Below the pieces are notes generated by a model that was given only the letters and a program-made list of their open reading frames with translations, did no database searches and was not told the origin of the DNA. The translations under genes were made by a program, and so were the position numbers. Positions 1 through 6,677 of a DNA stretch of 11,888 nucleotides are shown here, one piece after another (within the stretch, counting starts at the first letter, position 1; the number at the start of each line of letters is the position of its first letter). Source of the DNA: Acidobacteriota bacterium (lineage in GTDB: Bacteria; Acidobacteriota; Thermoanaerobaculia; Multivoradales; SZUA-115); contig QIHU01000310.1 of assembly GCA_003231035.1 (NCBI GenBank), positions 1-11,888 of the forward strand, written 5' to 3'.

Positions 1-1245
1 AACACCATCATCGTGCAGGGCGAAGGGGATGTCGACGAGTGGCAAGAGTTCATCGACGAACTCGATATTCCGGCCGACTGCAAGGTCTTCCCCACCATCC
101 ACACTCCAAGCCATCACGAGACCTTCAGCAAGATTCTGCTGGGCATTTTGGCGACGAAGACCACGCCCGCGGCTCCCGGCTACTACCAGCTACGGCTCGA
201 AGATAGCGACTTCGACCCGGTGCGCAAGGTTCCGCAAGATCCATTGGCCAAGGATCCGTGCGGCGAAGACAAGAACTGCCGCTTGCACGTCCATCTGATC
301 ACCGACCCCTTCACCCGCGACGTCGCGATCTTGTTCGACGACCTCTACGCGGCGATGCTCAACATGCTGTGGCTCGGCTTCACCCTCGAATCCACCTCCA
401 GTGACGACACCGTGGAAAAATACGAGAAGGCGACCCTGGTCCAAGCGGCGATCCGCGCCATGGTCTACATCATCGCCCCCTTGGGCAACCTGCTTACCCA
501 GCTGCCGGGTGACGAGAAAGGCACCTGGTTCGCGGGCCCCGGATTTGCTTGGCAGGACAAGAAGGTCGGCTGGAAGGTCCTGGAAAAAGAGCTAAACGAC
601 CTGACCTACCGAGCAGTGGAGCTGGGCAAGCGCGCGCCCGCGACCCAGACCTGGGTCACTCCGTCCTACCTCGGAATCCCGCCCGCCGGCCATAGCTACC
701 CCCAGGAATCGGTCCAGAAGATCTTGTGCGAGAGACTGGCGCCCGAGTGCGCGGCCACGCTCCCGACCCCCAATTCGACAAGCACGTCTGCCAGGGTCTC
801 AACGCCTGCGCCGGCCAGGACATCGAAGGCCGGGCCAGCCAGGCGGGGGCGGGCTCTTGCGCCACCGCCGACCCGCACGTCTGCTCCGGGCAGAACCACT
901 GCCGGGGACAAGGCGGCTGCGGTTTCTCGCCTTCCGGCTCCTGGGCTTTGCAGAACCATCCTGGTGAAAACGACTACGCCGGCCAAGTGAAAGACGCGGA
1001 CGGCTTCTACCAGTTCAACCCGCAGGCCGATTCCGCCTGCGGCAGCCCGATCTTGCCCAGCCTGCCGGGGAGGGCGAGAAGGGCTGTACAAGAAGGCCCA
1101 TGGTTTCGTGTGGGACCACGCTCGGCTCCTCTTCGACCAGCGCATGGCCTCTCAAGGGATTCACCCCGCCGGAGCGGGTCGCATCGAGCGCTACCGCGAC
1201 CTGTGCGAGAAAGGCCAACCCGGTGAGGAGGGCACAGGCGAGTGA
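1..1245 (+). CDS. Ferritin-like (VioB/IPDS-type) protein with C-terminal Cys-rich CxGxNxC domain; 5' partial, three frame breaks
   Basis: The gene enters from the left edge in frame 1 and ends at TGA 1243-1245. About residues 30-190 look like the C-terminal half of the VioB/iminophenylpyruvate-dimer-synthase type ferritin-like family: a PSHHETF stretch, FDPVRKVPQDP, then TRDVAILFDDLYAAMLNMLW and a helix ending PLGNLLTQLP. From about 765 the coding sense moves to frame 3 and encodes a Cys-rich domain with CQGLNAC and CSGQNHCRGQGGC. Near 1068-1083 it returns to frame 1 for a helical tail (GLYKKAHGFVWDHARLLF). Restoring one base in the C-run 762-764, one in the G-run 1067-1070 and one in the G-run 1081-1083 gives a continuous 415-residue fragment (PDPQFDKH... 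and LPGEGEKGLYKK). The stop overlaps the next gene's GTG by 4 bp (GTGA), so translation is probably coupled to the MNIO gene. Family assignment is from memory of family patterns. The breaks may be sequencing undercalls or real decay. Confidence 0.7.
789..920 (+). other. Cys-rich CxGxNxC segment, candidate MNIO modification substrate
   Basis: In frame 3, cysteine codons lie at 789, 807, 858, 882, 900 and 918, with one more at 1038. The motifs are CQGLNAC, then a lone Cys in SCATADPH, then CSGQNHCRGQGGC. Small proteins with repeated CxGxNxCxGxGGC motifs and a closing amphipathic helix are, from memory, frequent partners of DUF692 genes. Here the domain is the tail of a larger ferritin-like protein. 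That MNIO chemistry (for example thiooxazole formation, as in bufferins) acts on these cysteines is inference. Confidence 0.55.
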
Positions 1246-2198
1246 TCGGATCGCCAGCCCAGCACCCCGCCCCACGCCTGGGTCTGCCCAACTTGGGGCT
1301 CGGGCTGGGCTTGCGCGCGGTCCACTTCAACCACATCTTGGAGCACTGGCCAGCGGTTGACTGGTTCGAGGCGATCTCGGAGAATTTCATTGACTCCCAA
1401 GGCCGCCCGCGCCACGTCCTGCGACGCATCGCCGAGCGCTACCCGGTGGTGCTACACGGGGTGTCGCTGTCGATCGGCAGCACCGAACCGCTCGATTTCG
1501 ACTATCTCGACAAGCTCAAGGCACTGGCCCAAGAGGTCGACGCGCGCTGGATTTCCGACCACCTATGCTGGACCGGCGTGCTGGGGCGCAACACCCACGA
1601 CTTGCTGCCGCTACCGCTCAACGAAGAGACGCTGGCCCATGTGGTCGGGCGGGTCCGCGCCGTCCAGGACCACCTCGAACGACCGCTAGTCCTCGAAAAC
1701 CCCAGTAGCTACGTGAGCTTCGCCGACGACACCTTGAGCGAGTGGGAGTTCCTCTCCAGGATGGCGCAAGAGTCCGACTGCGGCCTGCTGCTCGACGTCA
1801 ACAACGTCTACGTCTCCAGCGTCAACCACGACTTCGACCCGGTGGAGTACGTCCGCTCGGTGCCCCACGACCGGGTAGTCCAGTTCCACCTCGCCGGCCA
1901 CACCCGCTGCCGCACCCACCTGGTCGACACCCACGACGGCCGGGTTTCCGATCCGGTATGGGAACTCTACGCCCTGGCCCACCAGCTGACCGGCGGAGCC
2001 TCCACCCTGCTCGAATGGGATGCCCGCATCCCTCCCTTCGACGAGTTGCACGCCGAGTTACTCAAGGCGCGGCGGGTGCTCGGCGAAGAAGGAATTGAGT
2101 TGTCCAGCGACGGCGCGGCTGGCACCCCGCACGACACGGAATCAAACCTTCCCGCCTTCGCCGTCCCCCACCCCCTCCATGCGCGGGTGGCCGAGTAA
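1242..2198 (+). CDS. DUF692 family MNIO (multinuclear non-heme iron oxidase), BufB/MbnB/TglH-like
   Basis: A 318-residue TIM-barrel protein starting at GTG 1242, which overlaps the upstream TGA by 4 bp. Expected metal and active-site motifs are visible in order: FEAISENF (43-49), LHGVSLSIG with H72, SDHLCW with D106 and H107, LENPSSYV with E152 and N153, LLDVNNVYVSS with D185 and N187/N188, FHLAGH with H216 and H220, VDTHD with D229, H231 and D232, and LEWD with E258. All ligand positions expected for the family appear present, so the enzyme should be active. MNIOs use two or three iron ions and O2 to remodel cysteine residues of ribosomal peptides. They usually need a partner that delivers the substrate, which here is the DUF2063 protein just downstream. 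The last 35 residues are a Pro/Ala-rich extension beyond the usual family end and overlap the start of the next gene. The cytoplasm is the likely site, as there is no signal peptide. Confidence 0.93.
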   Translation: MIGSPAQHPAPRLGLPNLGLGLGLRAVHFNHILEHWPAVDWFEAISENFIDSQGRPRHVLRRIAERYPVVLHGVSLSIGSTEPLDFDYLDKLKALAQEVDARWISDHLCWTGVLGRNTHDLLPLPLNEETLAHVVGRVRAVQDHLERPLVLENPSSYVSFADDTLSEWEFLSRMAQESDCGLLLDVNNVYVSSVNHDFDPVEYVRSVPHDRVVQFHLAGHTRCRTHLVDTHDGRVSDPVWELYALAHQLTGGASTLLEWDARIPPFDELHAELLKARRVLGEEGIELSSDGAAGTPHDTESNLPAFAVPHPLHARVAE

Positions 2199-3099
2199 GC
2201 CCGTGCCGGATCAACCCGCGGGCGACGACAAGCCCAGCCTGCATCGCCTCCAGAGCTGGATGCAAGCGGTGGTCACCCACCCGGCGGGCGTCGGGCGGGC
2301 ACTGGCCGACGACGCGACCCGAAAACAGGTCGACATCACAGCAGACCAGGTAGAAACCGCCGTCACCCGATCGAACCAGCTGACCGCCCTCGAACGGTTG
2401 GACATCTACAACCGCTCGTACCACGCGCGCCTACTCGACTGCTTCCGTGCCGAATACCCCTGCCTCCTCCACGCCTGCGGCGAGCAGCTCTTCACCCACT
2501 TCGTCGCCGACTACCTGCACCACCACCCACCGGCCAGCTACACCCTCAACCGCCTCTCGGAACGGTTCCCAAACCACCTCGCCACCACCCGTCCCCGCGC
2601 CGAGGCAGGCGAAGACGAAGAGAGCTGGCCCGACTTTCTGATTGACCTGGCCACCCTGGAGCGCACCTTCGCCGACGTTTACGACGGCCCCGGCGAAGAG
2701 GAGAATCCACCCCTAGCCGCCGACCAGATCAATGCCCTCTCCGCCGAGAAGCTGGCCGAAGCCCGGCTGACCCCCGCCGCCAGCCTCCGCCTCCTCGCCT
2801 ACCGCTTCCCCGTGGCCGACTACTTCACCGCCGTGCGCGCCGGCCAAGACCCCGCCCTACCGACCGCAAGCCCCGGTCACCTCGCCCTCCACCGCACAAA
2901 CTGGAGAGTTCGCATGCTCCCCCTCTCGCCCGAGGGTTACCACTTCCTGCAAGCGCTGAGCGAAGGCGAGACGGTCGCCGCCGCCAGCCGCGCCGCGCGG
3001 CAAGCCGGCGCCAACGCCGAATTCACGCCAAACCTAGCCAAAGCCAGCCTTCTGACGCTCGCTCAACGCGGGATGTTCCGCGAACTCACCCTGCCGTAG
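2179..3099 (+). CDS. DUF2063 domain protein, BufC-like MNIO partner
   Basis: A protein of 306 residues from ATG 2179, or 298 from GTG 2203. The N-terminal DUF2063 domain is recognisable: SLHRLQSWMQAVVTHP, then LDIYNRSYHARLLDCFRAEY, then an FPNHLA stretch and WPDFLIDLATLERTF. The C-terminal part ends in a winged-helix-like segment (GYHFLQALSEGETVAAA). In bufferin and related systems this family binds the precursor and presents it to the MNIO; gene order here is the same. The start is uncertain. ATG 2179 overlaps the MNIO gene by 20 bp without a visible Shine-Dalgarno. GTG 2203 lies 4 nt after its stop, with only a weak GGTGG upstream. The frame is open further upstream, but that stretch encodes no domain-like sequence. 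It probably depends on translation of the MNIO gene. It is the last gene of the operon and a terminator-like hairpin follows. Confidence 0.88.
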   Translation: MRGWPSKPVPDQPAGDDKPSLHRLQSWMQAVVTHPAGVGRALADDATRKQVDITADQVETAVTRSNQLTALERLDIYNRSYHARLLDCFRAEYPCLLHACGEQLFTHFVADYLHHHPPASYTLNRLSERFPNHLATTRPRAEAGEDEESWPDFLIDLATLERTFADVYDGPGEEENPPLAADQINALSAEKLAEARLTPAASLRLLAYRFPVADYFTAVRAGQDPALPTASPGHLALHRTNWRVRMLPLSPEGYHFLQALSEGETVAAASRAARQAGANAEFTPNLAKASLLTLAQRGMFRELTLP

Positions 3100-3138
3100 G
3101 GCGTCGAAGCAACCACCGCGGAAAGCGAGGGAATCCCT

Positions 3139-3168
3139 GCGAACCTTTGGGACGGTTTCGCACTTTTT
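3139..3168 (+). terminator. Probable intrinsic terminator after the MNIO operon
   Basis: GCGAACC (3139-3145) pairs with GGTTTCGC (3154-3161), seven pairs with one bulged T and an 8-nt loop. It is followed within two bases by a run of five T (3164-3168). It lies 40 bp after the DUF2063 stop, between convergent genes, so a terminator is expected here. The stem is modest. The rest of the 3100-3204 gap shows nothing else I recognise. Confidence 0.5.
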
Positions 3169-3204
3169 CTAGTTTCCAGCGCGGTTCGCCGCGATTCGCC
3201 ACCC

Positions 3205-5103
3205 TCAGTCGTAGCCCAGCACGCCCGGCTCCGTGTCGGTCATGCCTACATAATCGTCGGCGGGATCCACCATGCCGGCGGCGGTGAGCGCCGCGCAGGC
3301 GGCGTAGGCGGAACCGCTACCGAAGTAGTCACCGCGCACCGCGCCAATACCCGGCGGGGCGTGGATATCGCTGGGATCTTCGAAGACCGTGACGGCGCCT
3401 GTTCCGTCATAGAAGTACCCGACCAGCACGGTGGGGTCTGTCATAAACCCGGCCCAAGTATCCACCATTCTGGCACCGAGATGCTTCTCGACCGGAGAGA
3501 GTAGGAAGAACTTATCGAGGAACAACAGCTCGTAAACGTGGTTGGCGTACTCAGTAACCGCCTGCAAAGTCAACGGTGACAAGGCGGAGGCTCCAGACCA
3601 AGCCCATGGCATGAAATCGGGTACGTCATCTAGGCGGACCCGGCGCACCAAGCTTTGGCCTTGCCCCTCGACCACCACTGGCAACGCATTGTGACCGGTA
3701 CAGAGAGCCACATCGCTGAGGATTCGAGCCGCCACCACCGCTGCCTCTTCTAGCGAGGTGACGGCGGCGATATCCGCGAAGTAGTGGCTGGCCGCGGTAT
3801 TCAGATGAGCGTCGAACGTCGACTTGGGAACAGTTAGAATCAGACCAACATCGTCTGGACCGTAGAGATGAGTCGGGTCATGGCTGGCCCAGTACTCGCT
3901 CCAGTGTTGCTGAGCCAAGAACGACCCTAAACCCGCTTCATGCTCGTTCATGAAGCTCAAGAACGGTACGTCGAAATAGCTCTGGAACTCCTGCCAGAAA
4001 GGTCGACGAAAGAAGGCGCCATCGACATCGTGATGAACACCGTAGAAGTTCCGATGCGGGAAGACGCTCCGCTCCTCGATGGCTTGTGTGGCGCGCACCA
4101 TCCACTTGGCGAACAGCTCTGGCTGATAGGCGGAGAGAAAACGCCAACACAAGAGAGGATTGGGATCGGTGGTCGGGCAAGGGTTGTCCATCGCCGGCTT
4201 CGTCGCCTCAAAGTCGGGATAGGTGGCGGCTTCCAAGGCGTCGGCGTGGATATCCATAACGCCGCCATCGAGGGGTTGCGAGAAGACCAGGCTTGACTGC
4301 ATCACCACGCTCTGAAACTCCAACGTGTTGGTGTTGGTCGCCACCTGCGCCGCCACCGAGTAGCCCCCGGCCGACTCGCCCATCAGTGAGATCTGGTTCT
4401 TGTCGCCCCCAAAGCGATGGATGTTCTCGTGTACCCATCGAATGGCCTTTTGCTGGTCCCAAAGACCATAGTTGCCCGCCGTACCGATCAGGCCATCCGC
4501 ATCGATCAGTCCGTTCATTCCATCCTGACGGTTGACCTTGGTGGCGTATCCAACAATGCCCAGCCGATAGTTGATCGATACCACCACCATCCCTCGCCGG
4601 GCGAGTTCCTTGAGCATTTTGGGAAGCTGCAACCCGTGGCCGGTCACCATCGAGCCACCGTGAATCCAGATGACGACGGGGAGAGAATCAGTGTAGTGAC
4701 CTTGCGGCCAAGGCGTGTAGTTTGCGTTCGGCCGGTAGATATTGAGATACAAACAGTCCGCGGTACCGCCCGCGACGGTACCTTCAAAATCCGGCTGGAT
4801 GCACTTGTACGACGCGGCCGGATGGTGCGCCGGTATGGCATCGATATAGGGCCACGGCGGGTAGTCGTAGTCGACCGGCATGTGGAAGGCCTGGTGCAGG
4901 ACGGGCGGTGCCGCGTACGGAACGCGGTGATAGCCGACGAGGTCCAAGTTTGGGCTAAACCACCAGTCCACCTCCGACTGAATCGCTGACCACTCGCTAT
5001 ACACCGGGAAGTTACCGATAACCACGTCTCGGTTGCCGGCCGAAGCGGGCACCGCGGCCCCGATGAGCACAATGAGGACCCCAACAAGGAATATGTTCTT
5101 CAT
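3205..5103 (-). CDS. Secreted type-B carboxylesterase (alpha/beta hydrolase, carboxylesterase/cholinesterase family)
   Basis: A 632-residue protein of the COesterase family that hydrolyses carboxylic esters, substrate unknown. Residues 1-22 are a classical Sec signal peptide (MKNIFLV, a hydrophobic core, then PASA), so export is likely. Family marks: C101 and C117 of the first disulfide, with DCLYLN at 116-121; oxyanion loop HGG at 148-150; nucleophile S244 in GESAGG (242-247); probable acid E389 in NEHEAG; probable base H522 in NHVYELLFL, which fits the family HGxELxYVF position. The usual SEDCLYLN reads TADCLYLN here. The start is ATG 5103 because AGGGAGA sits 7 nt upstream and the signal peptide begins there; the upstream in-frame extension encodes nothing signal-like. 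It is divergent from the LuxR pair, whose products are the obvious candidate regulators. Acid and base assignments rest on motif resemblance, not an alignment. Confidence 0.92.
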   Translation of the reverse strand: MKNIFLVGVLIVLIGAAVPASAGNRDVVIGNFPVYSEWSAIQSEVDWWFSPNLDLVGYHRVPYAAPPVLHQAFHMPVDYDYPPWPYIDAIPAHHPAASYKCIQPDFEGTVAGGTADCLYLNIYRPNANYTPWPQGHYTDSLPVVIWIHGGSMVTGHGLQLPKMLKELARRGMVVVSINYRLGIVGYATKVNRQDGMNGLIDADGLIGTAGNYGLWDQQKAIRWVHENIHRFGGDKNQISLMGESAGGYSVAAQVATNTNTLEFQSVVMQSSLVFSQPLDGGVMDIHADALEAATYPDFEATKPAMDNPCPTTDPNPLLCWRFLSAYQPELFAKWMVRATQAIEERSVFPHRNFYGVHHDVDGAFFRRPFWQEFQSYFDVPFLSFMNEHEAGLGSFLAQQHWSEYWASHDPTHLYGPDDVGLILTVPKSTFDAHLNTAASHYFADIAAVTSLEEAAVVAARILSDVALCTGHNALPVVVEGQGQSLVRRVRLDDVPDFMPWAWSGASALSPLTLQAVTEYANHVYELLFLDKFFLLSPVEKHLGARMVDTWAGFMTDPTVLVGYFYDGTGAVTVFEDPSDIHAPPGIGAVRGDYFGSGSAYAACAALTAAGMVDPADDYVGMTDTEPGVLGYD

Positions 5104-5110
5104 TCTCTGA

Positions 5111-5117
5111 TCTCCCT
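5111..5117 (-). promoter_or_regulatory. Shine-Dalgarno of the esterase gene
   Basis: On the minus strand this reads AGGGAGA, 7 nt before ATG 5103. It decides this start over a longer in-frame opening at 5178, which has no such site and would bury the signal peptide. Confidence 0.7.
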
Positions 5118-5266
5118 TCCCATGCCCTACCGTTGTTCTCCAGGTATTCTCAGTGAACCAGGGTAGCGAGCAGTGCAATGCCGGTCCATGGTCAATTCCG
5201 TGACCTCGGCCTGGTTACCGGTGACTTTGTTCACAACCCGAACGGCTACTCTCGCTCGTCAAGCCA

Positions 5267-5319
5267 GTGCAGCCTCAACACGGTGCAGCGTCAACACGGT
5301 GCAGCGTCAACAAAGTGCG
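5267..5319. repeat. Three tandem 16-bp direct repeats (candidate operator iterons)
   Basis: Units at 5267-5282, 5283-5298 and 5299-5314 read GTGCAGCGTCAACACG with one mismatch in the first (C for G) and two at the end of the third, followed by a partial fourth unit GTGCG at 5315-5319. The period is 16 bp, about 1.5 helical turns. On the minus strand each unit carries TTGACG or TTGAGG, resembling a -35 hexamer. Position in a divergent promoter beside two HTH regulator genes suggests an operator; this is inference. Confidence 0.75.
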
Positions 5320-5346
5320 ATATCTTCGGCACGGAAACCAATACCC

Positions 5347-6372
5347 ATGTCGAGTCGCTCATCAAAGTCTGTCGCGGTCGTGCGCGCGGCCTATCGCCTC
5401 GGTGGCAGTGAAACCGAATGGCTGACCGCGCTCACCACGGCGGTACGACCGATGATCGATACGCTCGGCATGGGATGTATCGGGTACCAACTTGCCACGC
5501 GGCCGTTGCGGGTAGCCTCTACCGTTGAAGTGGGGTGCGAAGGGATTGTCGAACAATTTTCCCGCTTCGACCCCTCCGATCCTCTAGCGCGATCGACCGT
5601 TCGCATGATGCTAGAGCCCAGCACGGCACTGATGACGAGTGACCTTTGGGCCGACCGTACCCACAGCGCGGCGTATCGCCAGATGGCCCTGCTCAATGTG
5701 CCGGGGGTGGACATTCTCTTGCTGCGCATTCGCCACATCGATGGCAACGGCGTGACTGTGATCGCATCGCCCAATCAAGAAGGGATGCGTCCCGCCTCCC
5801 AACAACAAGCGCGTCTCGCAATGCTCTCGTCTCATATCGCGGCGGGTCTTCGTTTGCGTCGCCGATGGGCGGACCGCGAAACCAACCCGCTCAGCCTTGG
5901 TGAGGAGGGGGTCTTGTTCGACGACGAGCAGCGAGTGCAAGAGACCCGGGGCGTTGAGATGGATGCAGCGCTCCGTTTGACCGCAGCGGTGCGCCAGGTA
6001 GGCCGCGCCCGTGATGGTCAGTTGAGCGATGAGGAGGCATTGACGGTCTGGCGCGGCTTAGTTGCCGGACGGTACTCCGTGGTACATACGGCGGATACCG
6101 ATGGCAAACGGTTCATCGTAGTACGGGCCAATCCCGCGCGAGTGCGGGACCCACGCGGACTCTCCGAACGACAGGCGCGCATTGCGGCTACGGCGGCACT
6201 CGGGTATGCCAACAAACAGATCGCGTACGAACTCGGCCTGTCCGATGCGACGGTAGCCACCCATTTGCGGCGCGCACTCGACAAGCTTGGTCTCGCCAAT
6301 CGCACCGAGCTGGCACGCATCATTGGGCCGCTCGCCGACCTGCTGGCGGAAGCGAGCACGGACGATGGCTGA
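5347..6372 (+). CDS. LuxR-type transcriptional regulator with uncharacterised N-terminal domain
   Basis: A 341-residue protein from ATG 5347. The C-terminus (271-325) is a LuxR/FixJ-type DNA-binding HTH: GLSERQARIAATAALGYANKQIAYELGLSDATVATHLRRALDKLG, followed by NRTEL. The first 260 residues contain no receiver domain or autoinducer-binding domain that I can recognise. They begin AAYRLGGSETEWLTALT and probably form a sensor domain of unknown ligand. This start is chosen because conserved-looking sequence begins here and the 58 upstream in-frame residues derive from the 16-bp repeats; a weak GGAAA lies about 12 nt upstream. The gene is divergent from the esterase gene and overlaps the next regulator by 8 bp, so it likely acts with that protein on the intervening promoter region. 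Target and ligand are inferred or unknown. Confidence 0.88.
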   Translation: MSSRSSKSVAVVRAAYRLGGSETEWLTALTTAVRPMIDTLGMGCIGYQLATRPLRVASTVEVGCEGIVEQFSRFDPSDPLARSTVRMMLEPSTALMTSDLWADRTHSAAYRQMALLNVPGVDILLLRIRHIDGNGVTVIASPNQEGMRPASQQQARLAMLSSHIAAGLRLRRRWADRETNPLSLGEEGVLFDDEQRVQETRGVEMDAALRLTAAVRQVGRARDGQLSDEEALTVWRGLVAGRYSVVHTADTDGKRFIVVRANPARVRDPRGLSERQARIAATAALGYANKQIAYELGLSDATVATHLRRALDKLGLANRTELARIIGPLADLLAEASTDDG

Positions 6373-6655
6373 TCTTCCCCGCGCCTTCAAGCTCGACGAA
6401 GATCTCATCGTGCTCGAAGTACCACTCCCTGACTTCACGGGTGCGGGGTTGACCAAGGCGGAGCTGGAAGTTGTGCGCCTCGTTGCTGACGGTCACTCCA
6501 GCCAAGCCATCGCCGATCAACGTGGGGTCAGCGTTCGCACCATTGCCAATCAGCTCGCCGCCGCGTACAAGAAGCTCGGCATCCAACAGCGAAGCGAACT
6601 CGGCGCCTACAAGGGTCTCCATGACCGGAGCTCCAAGGAGGGCGGCAAGCGCTAG
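6365..6655 (+). CDS. Small stand-alone LuxR-type HTH regulator
   Basis: A 96-residue protein that is little more than a LuxR-type HTH (residues 29-80): LTKAELEVVRLVADGHSSQAIADQ, then VSVRTIANQLAAAYKKLGI and RSEL. The first 28 residues are a short acidic leader, and the last 15 are basic and charged. The start is ATG 6365, 8 bp inside the end of the preceding regulator gene (ATGGCTGA), so the two are almost certainly translated together. With no sensor domain it may form heterodimers with its neighbour or act as a constitutive DNA-binding partner; both are inference. It converges on the SEC-C gene with a gap of only 22 bp. Confidence 0.87.
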   Translation: MADLPRAFKLDEDLIVLEVPLPDFTGAGLTKAELEVVRLVADGHSSQAIADQRGVSVRTIANQLAAAYKKLGIQQRSELGAYKGLHDRSSKEGGKR

Positions 6656-6677
6656 CCGCGTACCAGAGCACCGCGGT

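Larger units (their letters stand above)
5104..5346. promoter_or_regulatory. Divergent promoter region between esterase and LuxR pair
   Basis: This 243-bp gap separates two divergent start codons and must hold both promoters. It contains three tandem 16-bp repeats (5267-5314, listed separately) and a small inverted repeat TTGT-TC-ACAA at 5227-5236. A TATCTT at 5321-5326 could be the -10 of the rightward promoter, with no good -35 upstream, as expected for an activator-dependent promoter. I could not place a convincing sigma-70 promoter for the esterase gene. The region also has an open frame in phase with the regulator gene, but its translation is low-complexity and repeat-derived. Confidence 0.5.

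Noticed and set aside
726..1226. Frame-3 open frame as an independent small Cys-rich gene
   Set aside because: It has no start with a Shine-Dalgarno, its first residues are not family-like, and its last 50 residues are out-of-frame translation. One repaired reading from the upstream frame to the stop at 1245 explains everything better.
5104..5178. Longer N-terminus for the esterase from 5178
   Set aside because: It would place 25 residues before a clear signal peptide, and the good Shine-Dalgarno lies before ATG 5103.
5267..5319. 16-bp repeats as a CRISPR array
   Set aside because: Units are directly adjacent with no spacers and too short, and no cas gene is near.
5173..5346. Longer N-terminus for the first LuxR-type regulator from 5173
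   Set aside because: The extra residues translate the 16-bp repeats and overlap the promoter region; no ribosome site is seen.
6656..6676. CCGCG/CGCGG inverted repeat between the convergent LuxR and SEC-C genes as a terminator
   Set aside because: The stem is only 5 bp with an 11-nt loop and no T-run in either direction.
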